The notes below the pieces were generated by a model, which saw only the letters and a list, made by a program, of their open reading frames with translations, did no database searches and was not told the DNA's origin. 64,000 nucleotides of DNA from Massilia eurypsychrophila (lineage in GTDB: Bacteria > Pseudomonadota > Gammaproteobacteria > Burkholderiales > Burkholderiaceae_D): contig NZ_PDOC01000006.1 of NCBI RefSeq assembly GCF_002760655.1, forward strand, positions 124,001-188,000, read 5' to 3'. A program made the translations under genes and the position numbers. The stretch's first letter is position 1. The number at the start of each line of letters is the position of its first letter. Positions 9,839 to 17,244 of this stretch are shown here, piece by piece.

Positions 9839-9870
9839 ATCAGCCGATGAATCAGCCGATGAACCAGCAG
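9835..9870 (+). repeat. Tandem 12-bp repeat at the wspD start
   Basis: Three consecutive 12-bp units, ATGAATCAGCCG, ATGAATCAGCCG and ATGAACCAGCAG, encode MNQP-MNQP-MNQQ. The first two are identical and the third differs at two bases. Each unit supplies a start codon, so gain or loss of a unit would leave the frame intact. Confidence 0.9.
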
Positions 9871-10536
9871 ACCACTGCGCCGGCGATCGACGATTGCTGG
9901 AACCGCATCGGCGTCAGCGGCGACCAGACTTGCGCCCGGCTCGCGCAGCACATCCACTGCCGCAACTGCGACGTCTATACCGCCGCCGCCCAGCGCAACC
10001 TGCAGCGCCCGATCGACGCCGCCTACCGGCGCGAGTGGGCCGGCCACTTCCGCGAAAAGGCCGACCAGCGCGCCGCGCTCGACCAGTCGGCGCTGGTGTT
10101 TCGCATCGGCCGCGAGTGGCTCGCATTGCCGACCCGCGCGGTCGGTTCGATCGCGCCGCTGGCCACCGGTCACCGCCTGCCGCACCGCACCGCCCCCGGC
10201 CTGCTCGGCGTCGTCAGCGTCGGCGGCAAACTGACACCGCTGATGTCGCTCGGCGCCATGCTCGGCATCGACCAACACGATACGCCGGCAACGAGCGGGC
10301 GCCACGTGTTCGCGCGCCTGCTGGTGATGCAATGGGAAGGCCGCTCGTTCGCGCTGCCGGTGGCCGACCTGCACGGCATCGAGCGCTACGCGCAAGGCGC
10401 CCTGGCGGCGCCGGCGGCGACCATCAACAAGGGACTGGACCGCTTCCTGACGGGCGTAATGGCGCAAGGCGAGATGCGCATCGGCGTGCTCGATGAGGCG
10501 CTGATCGGCCACCAGCTGGCGAGGTTGCTGCGATGA
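9835..10536 (+). CDS. wspD: WspD-like CheW coupling protein
   Basis: A 233-residue second CheW-type adaptor. A cysteine-containing N-terminal region (CARLAQHIHCRNCDVY, ~residues 33-48) typical of WspD precedes the CheW domain (~80-230), with GLLGVVSVGGKLTPLMSL. The start overlaps the wspC stop (ATGA). Three in-frame ATG codons lie within the first 27 bases because of a short tandem repeat, so the exact N-terminus is unclear. The stop overlaps the wspE start by 4 bp. Confidence 0.88.
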   Translation: MNQPMNQPMNQQTTAPAIDDCWNRIGVSGDQTCARLAQHIHCRNCDVYTAAAQRNLQRPIDAAYRREWAGHFREKADQRAALDQSALVFRIGREWLALPTRAVGSIAPLATGHRLPHRTAPGLLGVVSVGGKLTPLMSLGAMLGIDQHDTPATSGRHVFARLLVMQWEGRSFALPVADLHGIERYAQGALAAPAATINKGLDRFLTGVMAQGEMRIGVLDEALIGHQLARLLR

Positions 10537-12779
10537 GCATGGACCAGGACGACCTGAGCGCTCTCTCGATGATGGACCTGTTCCGCATGGAAGCGGACGG
10601 CCAGGCGCGCATCCTCACCGACGGCCTGCTGGCGATGGAACGCGGCGCCGACGACGCCACCACCACCGAGTCGCTGATGCGCGCGGCCCATTCGATCAAG
10701 GGCGCCGCCGCCATCGTCGGCCTCGACGTCGTGGTGCAACTGGCGCACCGCATGGAAGACGCCTTCGTCGCCGCGCAAACCGGCAGCCTGCAGCTCTCGC
10801 CTGCCGGCATCGACGTGCTGCTGGGCGGGGTCGACCTGATCGTGCAGTGCGCGACCCTTGCCGAAGACGCCGTCGCCGGCTGGCTGGGCCAGCATGCGGC
10901 GCGCATCAGCGCCACGATGGAGTCGATCGCGCAGGTCGCGGCGCTGCGCGAGGCCCCTGCCCCGCCGCCGCCGGCGCCGCGGGTGTCGGCGCCGGAGCAG
11001 CCGGCACCGCCCGAGCCGGCCGCCGAGGCAACGCCGCAGGGACCGCGCGCGCCGGTGCAGAACTTCGACCAGCTGCTGGCACTGGCCAGCGAGACGCGCA
11101 TCAATGCCCATCAACTGCAGCCGGCGATGGCGTCGCTGCAGCGCTTCAAGCGCAACCAGTCCAGCCTGTTCCAGTCGATCGAGCAGCTGCATGAGGCGCT
11201 GGTGCGCAGCGCCGACCCGGCGCTGGTGGAAAAATCGGCGCTGGCGCTGCAGAAGACGCACGCGCTCAAGCAGTTCCTGCACGACCACATGGCCGACCTG
11301 GACGGCTACGAGCGGCGCGTGTTGAGCGTGTCGAACAACCTGATCGACGAAGTGCTGGCGCTGCGCATGCGCCCTTTCCGCGACGGCGTGCATGCGTTTG
11401 CGCGCATGGTGCGCGACCTGGCGCGCAGCCTGGGCAAGGAAGCGCAGCTGACCATCACCGGCGAAGACACGCTGGTCGACCGCGACATCCTGGCCAATAT
11501 CGAAGGCCCGCTCAACCACATGCTGCGCAACGCGGTCGACCACGGCCTGGAGAGCGCCGACCAGCGGGTCGCCGCCGGCAAGCCGGCCGCCGGCGCCATC
11601 CGGCTCGAAGCGCGCCACCGCAACGGCATGCTGTCGATCGTCATCAGCGACGACGGCCGCGGCGTCGACCTCGAACGCATCCGCGACGCCGTCGTGCGGC
11701 GCAAGCTGGCCAGCGCGCCAATGGCGGCGGCAATGTCGAAGGCCGAACTGCTGGAGTTCCTGTTCCTGCCCGCTTTCAGCCTGAAGGAAACGGCCAGCGC
11801 GATTTCCGGCCGCGGCGTCGGCCTCGACATCGTGCAGCAGGCGGTGCGCGCGCAGAACGGCAACGTGCGCATCGACTCCGACCCGGGCCGCGGCTTTCGC
11901 ACCTCGATCACGCTGCCGCTGACGCAGTCGATCGTGCGCGCGCTGGTCATCGACATCCAGGGCGAGGCGTATGCGATCCCGATCGTCAAGGTCGAGCGGG
12001 TGCTGAAACTGGCGCAGTCGCAGCTGCACACGCTCGAGAGCAAGCAGTTCTTCGACTACGACGGCGAGCATCTCGGCCTGGTGTCGGCGGCGCAGGTGCT
12101 CGAACTGGGCCAGATGGCTCCCGGCGTGGGCGACCTGGCGGTGGTGGTGATCGGCGCCGGCGGTTCGGCCAACCAGCGCTATGCGCTGGTGGTCGACGCC
12201 ATCCGCGGCGAGCAAAGCCTGGCGGTGCAGCCGCTCGATCCACTGTTCGGCAAGCTGCGCGACGTCGCCGCCGCCGCCCTGCTCGATGACGGCGCACCGG
12301 TGCTGATCCTCGATTGCGCCGACCTGCTGCTGTCGATCGAGAAGCTGCTCGGCGAAGGCGCGCTGCACCAGCTGTCGCAAGGCGAGCAGGAACAGCGCAA
12401 GGCCAAGCGCATCCTCGTGGTCGACGATTCGCTGACGGTGCGCGAGATGGAACGCAAGCTGCTGCTCGGACGCGGCTATCAGGTCGACATCGCCATCGAC
12501 GGCATCGACGGCTGGAACGTGGTGCGCAGCGGCGACTACGACCTGGTCGTCACCGACGTCGACATGCCGCGCATGGACGGCGTCGAGCTGGTCAGCCTGA
12601 TCCGCAAGGATCCGCGCCTGCACAAGCTGCCGGTGATGATCGTGTCGTACAAGGACCGGCCGGAAGACCGCGCGCGCGGCATGGCCGCCGGCGCCGACTA
12701 CTACCTGACCAAGGGCAGCTTTCACGACGATACGCTGCTCGACGCGGTGCTCGACCTGATCGGCGAGGCCGGCGCATGA
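10533..12779 (+). CDS. wspE: WspE-like hybrid CheA histidine kinase/response regulator
   Basis: A 748-residue cytoplasmic kinase. An HPt domain with phospho-accepting H53 (AAHSIKGAAA) is followed by a Pro/Ala-rich linker (~125-175), a dimerisation region, a HATPase (N box HMLRNAVDHGLE, then DDGRGVD and the glycine-rich SGRGVGLDIV), a CheW-like domain (~465-610) and a C-terminal receiver (VVDDSLTVREME; acceptor D675 in VVTDVDMP). In known Wsp systems WspE phosphorylates WspR and WspF. It overlaps both neighbours by 4 bp. Confidence 0.93.
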   Translation: MSMDQDDLSALSMMDLFRMEADGQARILTDGLLAMERGADDATTTESLMRAAHSIKGAAAIVGLDVVVQLAHRMEDAFVAAQTGSLQLSPAGIDVLLGGVDLIVQCATLAEDAVAGWLGQHAARISATMESIAQVAALREAPAPPPPAPRVSAPEQPAPPEPAAEATPQGPRAPVQNFDQLLALASETRINAHQLQPAMASLQRFKRNQSSLFQSIEQLHEALVRSADPALVEKSALALQKTHALKQFLHDHMADLDGYERRVLSVSNNLIDEVLALRMRPFRDGVHAFARMVRDLARSLGKEAQLTITGEDTLVDRDILANIEGPLNHMLRNAVDHGLESADQRVAAGKPAAGAIRLEARHRNGMLSIVISDDGRGVDLERIRDAVVRRKLASAPMAAAMSKAELLEFLFLPAFSLKETASAISGRGVGLDIVQQAVRAQNGNVRIDSDPGRGFRTSITLPLTQSIVRALVIDIQGEAYAIPIVKVERVLKLAQSQLHTLESKQFFDYDGEHLGLVSAAQVLELGQMAPGVGDLAVVVIGAGGSANQRYALVVDAIRGEQSLAVQPLDPLFGKLRDVAAAALLDDGAPVLILDCADLLLSIEKLLGEGALHQLSQGEQEQRKAKRILVVDDSLTVREMERKLLLGRGYQVDIAIDGIDGWNVVRSGDYDLVVTDVDMPRMDGVELVSLIRKDPRLHKLPVMIVSYKDRPEDRARGMAAGADYYLTKGSFHDDTLLDAVLDLIGEAGA

Positions 12780-13786
12780 AGATCGGCATCGCCAACGACG
12801 TCGCCATGGCGGCCGAGGCGCTGCGGCGCGCGGTCGTGGCCAGCCGCGAGCACGAGGTGCTGTGGGTGGCGCGCAACGGCAAGGAAGCGGTCCGCCTGTG
12901 CGCCGAGAGCCGGCCCGACCTGGTGCTGATGGACCTGACCATGCCGGAACTGGACGGCGTCGAGGCGACGCGGAGAATCATGCAGGCCTCGCCCTGCGCG
13001 ATCCTGATCGTCACCGCGCGCCCGCAAGACAATGTCAGCCAGGTGTTTCGCGCGCTCGGCGCCGGCGCGCTCGACGTCACCGCCACGCCGGAACTGAGCG
13101 CGGCCGGCGGCGACACCGCCCTGCTGGCCAAGATCAAGACCATCGGCAAGCTGATTCGCGTCAGCGCCGGCGACCAGGCGCCGGCGCCGGCGCCCCCCAT
13201 CGCCGGCGCTGCGATTCGCCACCTGCTGGCGATCGGCGCCTCCACCGGCGGACCCGGTGCGATCGCCAAGGTGCTGGCCGGCTGGACGCCGGCGCCCGGC
13301 ACCGCCATCGTCGTGGTGCAGCACATCGACGCCAACTTCGCCGGCCACTTCGCCAAGTGGCTCGGCGAGCAGATCGCCATGCCGGTGCGCGCCATCGACG
13401 ACGGCGACGCGCTGGAGGCCGGCGTGGTGCTGGTGGCGCGCACCAACGACCACCTGACGTTGTCGCCGCGCCACCGGCTGCATTACCATGCCCATCCGCT
13501 CGATTATGCCTACCGGCCGTCGGTCGACGTGTTCTTTCGCTGCGTGGCGGCGCACTGGGCGAAGGACGCCACCGGTTTGCTGCTGACCGGCATGGGCCGC
13601 GATGGTGCCAGCGGCCTGCTGGCGATGCGCCAGGCCGGCAAGGCAACCATCGCCCAGGACCAGGCCAGCAGCGCCGTCTACGGCATGCCGCGCGCGGCGG
13701 CCGAACTCGATGCGGCGGAACGAATCATGTCATTAGAAGACATTTCGGGGGCGTTGCGCAGTAAAATTGGCAAGCGTCAACCGTAA
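12776..13786 (+). CDS. wspF: WspF-like CheB methylesterase response regulator
   Basis: A 336-residue protein-glutamate methylesterase that removes methyl groups from the receptor and thereby damps signalling. The receiver domain carries acceptor D53 (LMDLTMPELDG). The esterase domain carries the expected Ser-His-Asp triad: S156 in GASTGG, H183 in VVVQHIDANF, and D276 in TGMGRDGASG. Loss of WspF in Pseudomonas locks the pathway on and gives wrinkly, high-c-di-GMP colonies; that is family knowledge. It overlaps wspE by 4 bp, and wspR follows after 36 bp. Confidence 0.93.
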   Translation: MKIGIANDVAMAAEALRRAVVASREHEVLWVARNGKEAVRLCAESRPDLVLMDLTMPELDGVEATRRIMQASPCAILIVTARPQDNVSQVFRALGAGALDVTATPELSAAGGDTALLAKIKTIGKLIRVSAGDQAPAPAPPIAGAAIRHLLAIGASTGGPGAIAKVLAGWTPAPGTAIVVVQHIDANFAGHFAKWLGEQIAMPVRAIDDGDALEAGVVLVARTNDHLTLSPRHRLHYHAHPLDYAYRPSVDVFFRCVAAHWAKDATGLLLTGMGRDGASGLLAMRQAGKATIAQDQASSAVYGMPRAAAELDAAERIMSLEDISGALRSKIGKRQP

Positions 13787-13822
13787 CGATGTCCCACTCA
13801 CCATATCAAGGAAAGTAACACA

Positions 13823-14854
13823 ATGTCCGATGCCATCGCCGCCAGCACCTTTGAAGACCAGGCCGTCACCCAGTTCAAGGTGCGCGTGCTGCTGGTCGAT
13901 GACCAGCTGATCATCGTCGAGGCGGTGCGCCGCATGCTGAGCGACCAGAGCGACATCGAATTTCATTACGTGACCGACGCCTCCGATGCCGCCAGCACTG
14001 CCCTGGAGCTGCAGCCGACCGTGATCCTGCAGGACCTGGTAATGCCCAATTCGGACGGCTTCACCCTGATCCGCGGCTACCGCGACGACCCGGCGCTGCG
14101 GCATGTGCCCGTCATCGTGCTGTCGGCCAAGGACGACGCCAAGCTGAAGGCGCACAGCTTTTCGGTCGGCGCCAACGATTACGTCGTCAAGCTGCCCGAC
14201 CGGCTCGAACTGCTGGCGCGCATCCGCTACCACTCGGCCGCCTACATTTCGCGCCTGCAGCGCGACGAAGCGTTCCAGTTCCTGCGCGCCAGCCAGAAAA
14301 ACCTGGCCGACGCCAACATCGAACTGCAAAAGCTCGCCGCGCTCGACAGCCTGACCGGCATCGCCAACCGCCGCCGCTTCGACGAAGTGATGCGCTCGGA
14401 GTGGCAGCGCGGCAAGCGCGACCGGAAGCCGCTGTCGCTGCTGATGTGCGACATCGACTGCTTCAAGATCTATAACGACACCTTCGGCCACCTGGCCGGC
14501 GACCTGTGCCTGAAAAAAGCGGCGGCGGTGCTGACCGAACACCTGAAGCGCCCGGCCGACGTGGTCGCGCGCTACGGCGGTGAAGAGTTCGCCATCGTGC
14601 TGCCCGACACCGGCCTCGACGGCGCGCTGCTAATTGCCAACGCCTGCCGTTCCCACATCGAGCAACTGGCGATCGACAACCCGCAGTCGCCAACAGGCAT
14701 CATCACCATGTCGATCGGCGTGGCCAGCATCGTGCCGTCGAAAGACGACTCCGCCGAGGGCCTGGTCGCGCGCGCCGACAAGGCGCTCTATAGCGCCAAG
14801 AACGACGGCCGCAACCAGGTCATCGTCGCCCCGACACCAGAGGAAAAACCATGA
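13823..14854 (+). CDS. wspR: WspR-like response regulator diguanylate cyclase
   Basis: A 343-residue output enzyme that makes c-di-GMP when phosphorylated. The receiver domain (residues ~20-140) has acceptor D71 (LQDLVMP). A helical linker joins it to a GGDEF domain with an intact GGEEF active site (252-256). An RxxD inhibitory site, RPAD at 243-246, sits exactly five residues before it, so product inhibition is predicted. It has its own short leader (36 bp after wspF, with an AAGGAAAG site) and overlaps ppnP by 4 bp. Confidence 0.95.
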   Translation: MSDAIAASTFEDQAVTQFKVRVLLVDDQLIIVEAVRRMLSDQSDIEFHYVTDASDAASTALELQPTVILQDLVMPNSDGFTLIRGYRDDPALRHVPVIVLSAKDDAKLKAHSFSVGANDYVVKLPDRLELLARIRYHSAAYISRLQRDEAFQFLRASQKNLADANIELQKLAALDSLTGIANRRRFDEVMRSEWQRGKRDRKPLSLLMCDIDCFKIYNDTFGHLAGDLCLKKAAAVLTEHLKRPADVVARYGGEEFAIVLPDTGLDGALLIANACRSHIEQLAIDNPQSPTGIITMSIGVASIVPSKDDSAEGLVARADKALYSAKNDGRNQVIVAPTPEEKP

Positions 14855-15162
14855 GCACACTCGACAACGTCAGCGTCACCGCCAACGCCAACATCTACTT
14901 CGACGGCAAGTGCGTGTCGCACACGGTGGTGTGCGCCGACGGCAGCCGCAAGTCGGTCGGCGTCATCTTCCCGTCGAGCCTGACGTTCAGCACCGGGGCG
15001 CCGGAAATCATGGAAATCGCCGCCGGCCGTTGCCGCGTGCGCCTGCCGGGCGAAACCGGCTGGCAAGAGTTTGCTGCTGGCCAGCAGTTCGCCGTCGCCG
15101 CCAATGCCTCGTTCGACATCGAGACGCTTGAAACCCTCAGCTACATCTGCCACTTCGGCTAA
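14851..15162 (+). CDS. ppnP: Pyrimidine/purine nucleoside phosphorylase PpnP (DUF1255/YaiE)
   Basis: A 103-residue single-domain cupin-fold protein. The matching pattern includes NIYFDGKCVSHTV, a GVIFPSSLTFSTGAPEIMEI core and the closing FDIETLETLSYICHFG. PpnP cleaves several nucleosides with phosphate. Its ATG overlaps the wspR stop by 4 bp, so it is translationally coupled to the wsp operon, although it is not a standard Wsp component. Confidence 0.88.
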   Translation: MSTLDNVSVTANANIYFDGKCVSHTVVCADGSRKSVGVIFPSSLTFSTGAPEIMEIAAGRCRVRLPGETGWQEFAAGQQFAVAANASFDIETLETLSYICHFG

Positions 15163-15171
15163 GCAAAAAAA

Positions 15172-15195
15172 GCTGGGGTCAGACCTGACACCAGC
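15172..15195. repeat. Short REP-like palindrome (collapsed copy)
   Basis: A 10-bp arm GCTGGGGTCA pairs, with one mismatch, with TGACACCAGC around a GACC centre. It is preceded by the same GCAAAAAAAGCTGGGGTCAG sequence that starts the larger palindrome at 15303. It looks like a copy of that element in which the long stem was lost. It lies 10 bp after the ppnP stop and could end transcription. Confidence 0.75.
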
Positions 15196-15218
15196 GTTGC
15201 GCCCGACCGTTTTCACTT

Positions 15219-15291
15219 AGATGAACACCGGCTCCGCTTCCAGCGTGACGCCGTAGCGGGCGGCGACGTCATCCCGGATCGCGTTGGCCAG
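15219..15291 (-). pseudogene. 73-bp duplicate of the murB 3' end
   Basis: Positions 15219-15291 match 15381-15453, the 3' end of murB, at 72 of 73 positions (a T replaces C at 15222, changing the penultimate-region codon so the copy would end PVFI). Flanking it on both sides are copies of the AGCAAAAAAAGCTGGGGTCAG sequence, so the whole unit is a tandem duplication of palindrome plus gene tail. It cannot be expressed as a protein. Confidence 0.92.
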
Positions 15292-15302
15292 GAGCAAAAA
15301 AA

Positions 15303-15370
15303 GCTGGGGTCAGGTCTGACATTCGGACATTTCGCACTTGAAATGTCCGAATGTCAGACCTGACCCCAGC
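15303..15370. repeat. REP-like palindrome, 31-bp perfect arms
   Basis: Two perfectly complementary 31-base arms (15303-15333 and 15340-15370) enclose a 6-nt loop GCACTT. The outer part contains GGGGTCAGGTCTGACATTC. It lies 8 bp beyond the murB stop and on the other side follows the duplicated murB tail. It may act as a bidirectional terminator between the convergent ppnP and murB, and it is related to the palindromes near 41341, 41476 and 44812. Confidence 0.92.
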
Positions 15371-15378
15371 GTTCTCGG

Positions 15379-16407
15379 CTAGACGAACACCGGCTCCGCT
15401 TCCAGCGTGACGCCGTAGCGGGCGGCGACGTCATCCCGGATCGCGTTGGCCAGCGCCAGCACTTCGGCCCCGCTGGCGCCGCCGTTGTTGACCAGCACCA
15501 GCGCCTGCTTCGGATAGACGCCGGCCGCGCCCAGGTTCCTACCCTTCCAGCCGCACTGGTCGATGAGCCAGCCGGCGGCCAGCTTTTCGCTGCCGTCGGC
15601 CTGCGCGTGGTGCACCAGCGCCGGAAACGCCGCCAACAGATCGCGGCAGCGCGCGCTGGAGACGACCGGATTCTTGAAAAAGCTGCCGGCATTGCCGATC
15701 ACGGCCGGGTCGGGCAGCTTGCGGCGCCGGATCGCCACCACCGTCTCGCTGATGCCCTGCGCGCTCGGCGCGGCCATGCCGGCCTGCGCCACCGCCTGCG
15801 CCAGTTCGGCATAGCGCAGGTTCGGCGCCCAGGCGGTCGGCAGCGCGAAGGTGACGTCGACGATGACCAGGCCGGCGCCATCGGCGTGCTTGAAGATGCT
15901 GTCGCGGTAGCCGAAGCGGCACGCGGCCGCGTCCATGCTGCGCAACTGGCCGCTGGCAATGTCATACACCGTCACGGCATCGAACACGTCTTTCAGTTCG
16001 ACGCCGTAGGCGCCGATGTTCTGGATCGGCGAGGCGCCCACCGTGCCGGGGATCAGCGACATGTTTTCGAGGCCGCCGAGCCCTTGCGCCAGTGTCCATT
16101 GCACGAAAGCGTGCCAGTTTTCGCCGGCCGCGGCGCGCACCAGCGTGTGGCCGCCGCGCTCGCCGAGCACGGCGCGCCCTGCGATGGCCATGTGCAGCAC
16201 GACGCCGTCGAAGTCGCCCGTCAGCAAGATATTGCTGCCGCCGCCCAGCAGCAGGCGCGGCATGCCGGCCAGCGACGGATTCGCCAGCGCGGCGGCCAGT
16301 TCGGCCACGCTGTGGATGCGCAGGTAGCGGCGCGCGCGCGCGTCGATGCCGAAGGTGTTGCAGGATTTGAGGGAAAAATCGTGGGCGATAGCGAGGTCTG
16401 GGAGCAT
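15379..16407 (-). CDS. murB: UDP-N-acetylenolpyruvoylglucosamine reductase
   Basis: A 342-residue FAD enzyme that reduces UDP-GlcNAc-enolpyruvate to UDP-MurNAc in peptidoglycan synthesis. FAD-site motif LLLGGGSNIL (~residues 51-60) and SLIPGTVGASPIQNIGAYG are present. The catalytic serine lies in IGNAGSFFKNP, and the final glutamate in LEAEPVFV, as in type I MurB. An open frame extends to 16527, but MLPDLAIAHDFSLKSCNTFG from the ATG at 16407 is the usual N-terminus. A TATAAT -10-like box at 16429-16434 (minus strand) precedes it. Confidence 0.95.
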   Translation of the reverse strand: MLPDLAIAHDFSLKSCNTFGIDARARRYLRIHSVAELAAALANPSLAGMPRLLLGGGSNILLTGDFDGVVLHMAIAGRAVLGERGGHTLVRAAAGENWHAFVQWTLAQGLGGLENMSLIPGTVGASPIQNIGAYGVELKDVFDAVTVYDIASGQLRSMDAAACRFGYRDSIFKHADGAGLVIVDVTFALPTAWAPNLRYAELAQAVAQAGMAAPSAQGISETVVAIRRRKLPDPAVIGNAGSFFKNPVVSSARCRDLLAAFPALVHHAQADGSEKLAAGWLIDQCGWKGRNLGAAGVYPKQALVLVNNGGASGAEVLALANAIRDDVAARYGVTLEAEPVFV

Positions 16408-16492
16408 GGCAGTGTCGTAGTTTCGACGATTATAATTGGAAACGATGCCTAAACCGCTAAAAAAGCGCCCCGCGGGACGGGCTGGGGCCCGG

Positions 16493-16521
16493 TTGTCCGT
16501 TAAAATATCGCCATTCATAAT
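16493..16521 (+). promoter_or_regulatory. Candidate sigma-70 promoter of the yajQ-family gene
   Basis: TTGTCC at 16493-16498 and CATAAT at 16516-16521 are 17 bp apart and lie just before the gene start at 16545. Assignment is by pattern only. Confidence 0.45.
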
Positions 16522-16544
16522 GCGCAAGAAAAAAGGAATCTACC

Positions 16545-17030
16545 ATGCCCTCATTTGATGTCGTCTCCGAAGCAGACATGATCGAAGTGAAGAACGCGGT
16601 CGAGCAGTCCAACAAGGAAATCACCACCCGTTTCGATTTCAAGGGCAGCTCCGCCAAGGTCGAGCAGAAGGACAACGAGCTGACCGCCTTCGCCGACGCC
16701 GACTTCCAGCTCGAACAGGTACGCGACGTGCTGACCACCAAGCTGGCCAAGCGCAAGGTCGACGTGCGCTTCCTCGACCCGGGCAAGATCGAAAAGATCG
16801 GCGGTGACAAGGTCAAGCAAGTCATCAAGATCAAGAATGGCATCGAGTCCGACGACGCCAAGAAGATCGTGCGCGTCATCAAGGACAGCAAGATGAAGGT
16901 CCAGGCCAGCATCCAGGGCGAAGCGGTGCGCGTCACCGGCGCCAAGCGCGACGACCTGCAGGCCGCGATGGCCATGCTGCGCAAGGACGTGCCGGACATG
17001 CCGCTCGAGTTCAACAACTTTCGCGACTGA
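16545..17030 (+). CDS. yajQ: YajQ-family (DUF520) nucleotide-binding protein
   Basis: A 161-residue protein with the two-domain YajQ pattern: [20 protein letters not shown] opening, TTRFDFKGS (~28-36), a central [19 protein letters not shown], and the ending [10 protein letters not shown]-like PLEFNNFRD. YajQ proteins bind nucleotides; a Xanthomonas member has been reported to bind c-di-GMP and act as an effector. Given wspR 1.7 kb upstream, that role is plausible here, but it is inference. The gene is divergent from murB and has its own promoter. Confidence 0.93.
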   Translation: MPSFDVVSEADMIEVKNAVEQSNKEITTRFDFKGSSAKVEQKDNELTAFADADFQLEQVRDVLTTKLAKRKVDVRFLDPGKIEKIGGDKVKQVIKIKNGIESDDAKKIVRVIKDSKMKVQASIQGEAVRVTGAKRDDLQAAMAMLRKDVPDMPLEFNNFRD

Positions 17031-17244
17031 GTTTCCGCCCGGCCGGCCCGCTTTCGGGTCCATCACGGGGCACTGCGCCCTTGGTTGCGCTGGCGACCTG
17101 ACCCGGTATTCGCCCGCGCGCCCCGTACGCGCCCCTCTGAAACCGGAACGCGCTTAGGGTAGAATTGAGTATGCGCAAGCTCTGCCGTGAACAACGGGTG
17201 TAGCGCAGCCAGTCATGTTGGTAGGTAGTAGTTTAAGGATTGCA

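Noticed and set aside
15160-15460. CRISPR-like repeats
   Set aside because: There are only two unequal units made of a palindrome and a gene tail, without regular repeats and spacers.
16408-16527. N-terminal extension of murB
   Set aside because: It has no family similarity and covers the promoter region between murB and the yajQ-family gene.
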